Positions 58,873 to 64,000 of a DNA stretch of 64,000 nucleotides are shown here, piece after piece (within the stretch, counting starts at the first letter, position 1; every line of letters begins with the position of its first letter). Location of the stretch: contig JAGTWJ010000007.1 of the NCBI GenBank assembly GCA_020064725.1, positions 930,001 through 994,000 on the forward strand. Reading direction: 5' to 3'. This DNA comes from Drechslerella dactyloides. Lineage: Eukaryota > Ascomycota > Orbiliomycetes > Orbiliales > Orbiliaceae. Both the position numbers and the translations under genes were made by a program. The notes below the pieces were generated by a model. The model was given only the letters and a program-made list of their open reading frames with translations. It searched no databases and had not been told where the DNA came from.

Positions 58873-60018
58873 ATGGCCTCCGTTGAAGTCGAGCGCGGCA
58901 ACGTCGTCACTATTGATAATGAGAAGTTCGAGACCGTCGTCGAGGAACCGGCCACCGTGCCGATACCAGAACCGTCAGCAAAGCCGACATATACGCCAAG
59001 TATTGCAGGCGAGAACGCGGATGTGGACTACAAAGCCTGGGACGCGGCTACCGTCGCCGCGATATCGTCCCTTCCCGAAACAGAACGCAAGTCACGCTCA
59101 CAGCAATTCCTCAGCAAGTATCCTACGGCCCTGAAGGAATTTCGCCAAATCGTCGCCGAGACTGAGATGCCATGGCCCTTGCACTCGTTTCAGCGCCACC
59201 CGACGTATCTCCTCCGTTACCTTCTTGCCGAATGGCGCGACGAAGAACTCAAAGAATTTCGTACCGATCTCGCGCTCATTATGTCAAAATCCCTCGAGCG
59301 GATCATCGTTTCGCAAAAATGGCGCTCGGGAGAGGATGAATGCTGGGCGAGGTTCGGCTACAAGACCATGGACGAAATGTACGAGAAATTCCGCCATCCG
59401 GCCGACAAGGAGGACGAAATATATAAATGGTTCTTCCAAGGCTTCTACGGCGTTGATAAGGCCGGCTACCCGGTCCACTATGAACTTCCACCGGACACCT
59501 ATCGTGAAGAATGGATGACGGCACTCATCATGCGGCGGCTCCTCAACAACGAGAAGACACTACGCGAGCGTACACTTAAATTCAATCCGTCGCCCGAAGG
59601 CGGAGCGACACCAGAGCAACTTGCCAACCCGCGAATAGGTGTCACATGGGTCTTGGACGCGCGTCGGATCGGCCTCTTCGCTATGCCCTCCGTGTACAAA
59701 ACGATGACCGGGTTGATAGCGTATTCGAACAGGTATGCTGCAGCTCATTATCCGGAGCAAGGGTATCGCGCGTTCGTGGTCAATCTGGGTAGTGTGCTCG
59801 TGAGCATCTACAACGTCGCCATCAAGATCATGCCGGCACAGACGCAACGGACCACGAACTGCTACGGCGGAAGGGAGATATTAGAAGAGATGATTGGTGA
59901 GAGCCAGATCCCGGAGATGTTTCAGAAGGGGAAAGGGAAGAAGGTAGATGGCTTGAGCGAAGAGGAGGCTCGTAAGCAGAGGGAAGAGGGAAATGCGGCG
60001 CCCTGGTTCGAGTCTTAG
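58873..60018 (+). CDS. CRAL-TRIO (SEC14-like) lipid-transfer protein
   Basis: Single exon, 381 residues, start in good context (CACAACCATGG). The N-terminal 50 residues are Pro/Thr-rich and disordered. Residues 90-170 form the helical CRAL-TRIO N-terminal part (RHPTYLLRYLLAEWRDEELK). Residues 180-350 form the CRAL-TRIO lipid-binding lobe: FQGFYGVDKAGYPVHYELP, then HYPEQGYRAFVVNLGSV, then IKIMPAQTQRTTNCYGG and ILEEMIGESQIPEMF. Such proteins bind and transfer phosphatidylinositol or other lipids between membranes. Inferred cytosolic or peripheral membrane. Which SEC14 subgroup it belongs to cannot be decided here. Confidence 0.88.
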   Translation: MASVEVERGNVVTIDNEKFETVVEEPATVPIPEPSAKPTYTPSIAGENADVDYKAWDAATVAAISSLPETERKSRSQQFLSKYPTALKEFRQIVAETEMPWPLHSFQRHPTYLLRYLLAEWRDEELKEFRTDLALIMSKSLERIIVSQKWRSGEDECWARFGYKTMDEMYEKFRHPADKEDEIYKWFFQGFYGVDKAGYPVHYELPPDTYREEWMTALIMRRLLNNEKTLRERTLKFNPSPEGGATPEQLANPRIGVTWVLDARRIGLFAMPSVYKTMTGLIAYSNRYAAAHYPEQGYRAFVVNLGSVLVSIYNVAIKIMPAQTQRTTNCYGGREILEEMIGESQIPEMFQKGKGKKVDGLSEEEARKQREEGNAAPWFES

Positions 60019-62025
60019 GCCAAAACTGTAGAAGCTGGCTTGATAGCAAGTGAGAATTGATTTGAAGGGCCTGGCTTGGTGTTATCAGACGTGGGAGCAT
60101 GGTTCGCCTTAGATATTAGAAGCGACATATAAATATTTATGCATGGGATTAGATTGATATCAAGTTTGGGAGTCTGGTGTGCAAACATGTTACTTAACAG
60201 ACAATGCTCTTCACGATCTGGTAGACAGCAATACCTACCGAAATCTCGGGATTCAACAGCATGCCGTTTTCTCCTTGATTTGACTGAACTTGTCCTTGAA
60301 CCAGGTTGATAGTTGCGTATTCAGCGGTATTATATGGATTCGTATAACGGTTTAGGGCTGCGGGCATCAGCGAGCTTCAGAAATTCGGACACTGTAAGCG
60401 TGGCGTCTCCGCTAGCTAGAACATTGAGTAGATTGATATCGCGGCTAAGTGAATCGGCCGCAGCTGATCACGTTGTTTGGTTGTCTTGAATTTCTCTTTG
60501 GTGCACAAGGCGGGTATGCACGTGGGATCTTAAAGATTCTAAAAATCCCTACAAGCTATATAGCTAACAGGCGCTCGACTGAACCGAAATAAATCCACAG
60601 TTGCTGCCTCGATTAATCAAGTTTGCATACAGCTGACCCGCCATATATACCATATGATGCTGGGGTGCTCCAGCCGCATGTACCGTCATACATCTTAAAT
60701 TGCCGGCGTTCGAAGGCGACGCTGGATTATTCTGCCCCTAATCGCCCTATTAACTGGCGACCATGTCTCCAAATATTTCTACACCAGCCAAGTAGGTATT
60801 TGCCGAAGGTAATATTAATAACCTGGCAGGATTATTGTGATCCCGCGGGCCCTGCATACAATAGTTGGCTCGCTAATCTTCCGCAAAACGGTGCGCCGTC
60901 CACGTATATCACAGTGCAGTGGAGCTCGGGCACGATATGCGGAGCCGCTTGAAGGATTGTGGCTCTAGGCTGCCCGTAACTTTGTGATAGGCTCCCGTCC
61001 GTGGCCGACTCGCCTGCCTGCTGCCCGCATTAGCCGTACTTGAGCCGTTCACCCAGCATGCGCATGCACCCACACACAAAGATTGCCGAACCACCTCACT
61101 GGATTTATTTGTATGAGGAGCCGGTAATAACCTCTTCACGGGGCTGACTCTAGGCACGAGGGAACATCTGCTGAGTTGTGCAGTGACTTATTTTAAAATT
61201 ATCCTGGCTTGTGGTTGCGGGTTGGTTGACAGAACATTCGTAGATCAGGCCCCCTACTTTGGAACAGCTGCGGCCAAGGCTTTGACAGTTTCCTTGTCTT
61301 GACGCTGGAATTTAGGCGAAAGCTTGCTACCTACCTGGGCCTTCGGGCCCTCTGCATGCGCTACACCGAACGCCGGTGACGTTTGTGGGCCCATGGCCAT
61401 GCTGCGCTGCCCGCCCTGAGCCTTCTTGCTTTTCCTGCGTAAGGATGTGGGATCTATCTTCTTTCCGACAGGTTAAACCGATCTCAAAATATGCGACGTA
61501 AGGCGGGCAACGCTGCAGCGCAGATGCATGGGAGTTTGCGCCGGATAGCCGAGCCAGTTAGTCGTTAACGGTTTATAATTTATCCACTATCAGCCTGGAT
61601 CGGTATCTATATTTCGACAATGCCACCTGCGGCCAAATATATAATGAAGCCGACATATCGTTATGTTTCGCGATATATCTTCCACAGCATAACGATATAA
61701 GTACCTGGGACTACTTACTAGATCTCGATATTTTCAATTTATATACTAAATTATACGTCACAGCTGGATAAATTGAGCTTACCCTGCCCTGCGTCTCGCC
61801 TCTTTGACTTCAACAAGTTGTGCTTTCTCTGTCAATAATTTTCTACATCTCTCTAAACTGCGCTCGCTGCAAACTAGTCTAGTGTCGAGACTGTTTCTGA
61901 GCTTCGTTTTTAGAATCGCCTTCTATATGCAGCAATCTTGACGCGCATTAGAACATAGTCAATAGACGTCCACACGGTTACACAGACCCAGTCAAGTCTG
62001 GCCTCAATATCAAGACACACCTAAA
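60019..62025. other. Intergenic region
   Basis: 2 kb without a credible gene. The open frame 60623-60952 is unlike known proteins. A pyrimidine-rich, AT-flanked leader precedes the next gene. Confidence 0.45.
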
Positions 62026-62814
62026 ATGCCAGCAGTACAACACACATTCGGCACGGCACGCAATGCTCCCTCTCACCCAGGAGTCGGTGTCGTCCCGCCC
62101 ACACCTCAAATGTCAGAGGCTCATGCCTGTCCTCCTGGCTCGTCGCCTCCGGTCTTAACGGCGGCACTACCTGATGCCGACTTCCAATCGCCGCAAGAGC
62201 CGGCGCCAATATATGTTCCTTCTGGCCCAAACGATTCTCCGGACTTGGTGGCTGCGAGGAGAGAACTACTCGATGTAGACGCTGAGATTCGAAGGAAAAC
62301 CGACGAGTTAAAGTAATATATCCCTACTCAGCTTCTATGTATTCCATTATTATAACAGGAGCTTGTCTCATGAGCCAAGGTGCCAGTAGTCTAGCTGGCG
62401 AAGAGAATTTGGCCGGCCTTTATACCATCATATCTGCGGTCCGCTGACATGGCTGTATATTCAATTAGTCTCCGGCTCAACAACTCTGATAGCTCGGGAG
62501 AATCGATAGAACATTTGAAAGAAGAAGTTCGCAAATTGAACATCCGCAAAGGCAGTTTACAGCAACGTGTCAGCGATCTACAGGACCCCAGCTCCTTCGC
62601 ATATCTACAGTCACAGGCTATGACCGCGATGCCGGCCGACTTAGAGCGAGGAGGGCAGTATCTCCCATTAGTAAACACTACGCAGGCGGTGGGCGCTCGA
62701 AAATCCAAGGCCAGCAGCTGTTGCGTTATCTTTGGCGTCTTGATCTTCGTGATTGTATTTATTGCTATCCTAGCACAGGCGTCCAGGAAGTCGCCCAAGA
62801 AAAGCGGTTCTTAA
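62026..62814 (+). CDS. Small tail-anchored coiled-coil protein
   Basis: Three exons proposed: 62026-62312, 62359-62379 (21-nt microexon) and 62469-62814; phases sum exactly to 217 residues. The N-terminal half is Pro/Ala-rich and disordered. Residues about 80-150 form a heptad-like coiled coil (LLDVDAEIRRKTDELK, then IEHLKEEVRKLNIRKGSLQQ). The last 30 residues hold one hydrophobic span (CCVIFGVLIFVIVFIAILAQ) followed by a short basic tail, the layout of a tail-anchored membrane protein such as SNARE-like or tether proteins. Without the microexon the two long exons do not join in phase. No named family recognised. Confidence 0.6.
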
Positions 62815-64000
62815 AACTCAGCGAGCGCAAGAGCGTGGGATTTGATTCAGCTGCTGGGCTGTAAATTTATACCCCCCTTCTTCGTGGGCATTTCCGGCAT
62901 TCTCAGTTTTTATGTTGGTTTATCGGGTTGTTGTGCGTGCGATAGAGGGCTGTTTTCTATTTAGCTATTGGACGTTTTGCTCCACCGTATGGCTGGTTTT
63001 GATTTGTATTATAATATTGGTTATATTAGGCGATTTAGTGATTCCTGCATTACTAGATGCTGGCCCCGAGAATATACCAGATGCTAAATCTGGGAAGCTT
63101 ACCACATCAAAATGTTCTCAGTGCGTCGACGCGTCTAGTACCTGTGTCGTAAAGACCGGCCAATCGAGCATGTATCACGGGCGCGAAAATACCTGTTACA
63201 CACGCATACCTCAAATTAGCTTTGATCATTTTGATCAGATCAACAGTAAACAAACATCATAGCTAAAATACATATAAATGCAATTCATCCTTCTAAGCAG
63301 TAAGTATTTAGTAACTTGCCGAGTCCTTATCTGTATTATACTAAGAGCTGCAGACGAGGCCGTATTGCTGCATGTTTACCAACTTACCAACTTGAGTCGG
63401 ACGTCGTGCCCGAATTTTGTGGCCTGATTGTGAGTCGAGACTTCTGGGCTGAGCTGTTCGACTCACAGCGTAATTACAGCCAGATACCATCCCGAGCAGC
63501 GTTTCAGGTCACGATCTCGGAAACTCGGCTCCAAGCTTCTCTCAAACGCCACAAGGCAATGTCGAGAAACGCCAGCGCCTCGAAAAATAGACGACACGCG
63601 GTCCTACATGGAGGTATGCTCGCGAGAGAAGCAGCTCTAGCTTGGTCTGTCTCACAAGCCTACCGAAGAGATCACTCTGGTCTGGCTCTAATTTTGGAAC
63701 CTTGCAGCCCAACCATTGGCGCCGACCGCTTGTGATGTGTGCACTGCCCTCCTTGGAAGGTGCACAAGATTCTTGACACTGAGCCAAGTTGGAGGAGAGT
63801 CTCTCCCGAACAGGCTAACCCTCGCCGCAGCATCAACTTGGCTGGTCAATAATCCTTTGTTCAAAATTTCATGGCCGCACGGGGACAAATCTCTCGGCGA
63901 GGGGCGTCCCGACATTTGTTCTCCTCCGTTCCAATTCCATCCGCAGGAAATAGTTCGACCCATGCCGGAGTTAGAGCCAACCAGGAGCTGGAAAGGCAAG
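62815..64000. other. Right-hand end of window, no gene assigned
   Basis: Open frames 62912-63262, 63316-63735 and a minus-strand frame 63688-63999 exist but show no recognisable motifs. The first is hydrophobic and lies in the likely 3' UTR of the previous gene. Confidence 0.4.

Noticed and set aside
63316..63735. 139-codon frame near the right end
   Set aside because: No motif, no splice partner; the opposite strand is also open, typical of chance frames.
1..64000. Telomeric or rDNA sequence
   Set aside because: No TTAGGG arrays and no rRNA-like conserved blocks were seen.

Overview
The window looks like a chromosome segment of a filamentous ascomycete (Pezizomycotina). Evidence: short spliceosomal introns with GTAAGT/GTGAGT donors and CTAAY-like branch points, a Pol III tRNA-Val, fungal housekeeping genes (INO80, LSG1, LTV1), Fot1/pogo and MULE transposons, and a sharply bipartite composition. 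A very AT-rich compartment (about 1.4-26.8 kb) carries the footprint of repeat-induced point mutation (RIP): C-to-T and G-to-A changes, CAG/CAA/CGA turned into stops, TpA excess. A class such as Leotiomycetes is possible but is only inference.

Layout. 0-1.4 kb: 3' end of a membrane/ankyrin-repeat gene. 1.4-12 kb: a nest of dead DNA transposons: a MULE transposase gene split by a Fot1/pogo-like element (B, 7789-9654), flanked by two more elements of the same type (A, 4110-6076; C, 10146-11996), all with TA target duplications. 12.0-12.5 kb: a small island with an apparently intact 24-residue metallothionein gene. 12.76-13.15 kb: an unidentified GC-richer island packed with hairpins. 14.4-21.1 kb: relics of fungal NLR-type immune-receptor genes: an inverted PNP_UDP fragment, then a full PNP_UDP - NB-ARC - TPR pseudogene with fourteen 126-bp TPR units, interrupted by a 1,089-bp foldback element. 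23.9-26.3 kb: a relic of a DUF3435 tyrosine recombinase with C-terminal zinc fingers (Crypton/Starship-captain superfamily). 28 kb onward: normal composition and intact genes.

Gene-rich part (+ unless stated): a GPI-anchored DUF4097-like surface protein (28.1 kb); INO80 chromatin-remodelling ATPase (33.8-39.6 kb, 4 exons); LSG1 GTPase (minus) and LTV1 (plus), a divergent pair of ribosome-biogenesis factors sharing a 289-bp promoter; a conserved fungal protein of unknown role (minus, 45.1-46.4 kb); a SGS...DLD protein resembling an F-box/nucleotidyltransferase-fold family (47.9-49.5 kb); a secreted Ser/Thr-rich protein (minus, 50.4-52.6 kb); a multi-membrane-span paralogue of the first gene, truncated before its ankyrin repeats (53.5-56.3 kb); tRNA-Val(AAC); a CRAL-TRIO/SEC14 lipid-transfer protein; and a small tail-anchored coiled-coil protein with a probable 21-nt microexon.

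The most unusual material is in the dead compartment: the foldback element, the shared end architecture of four TA-inserting elements, the hairpin island, and the co-occurrence of a DUF3435 recombinase relic, NLR relics and a metallothionein in one AT-rich block, which would fit (but does not prove) a decayed Starship-like cargo element.
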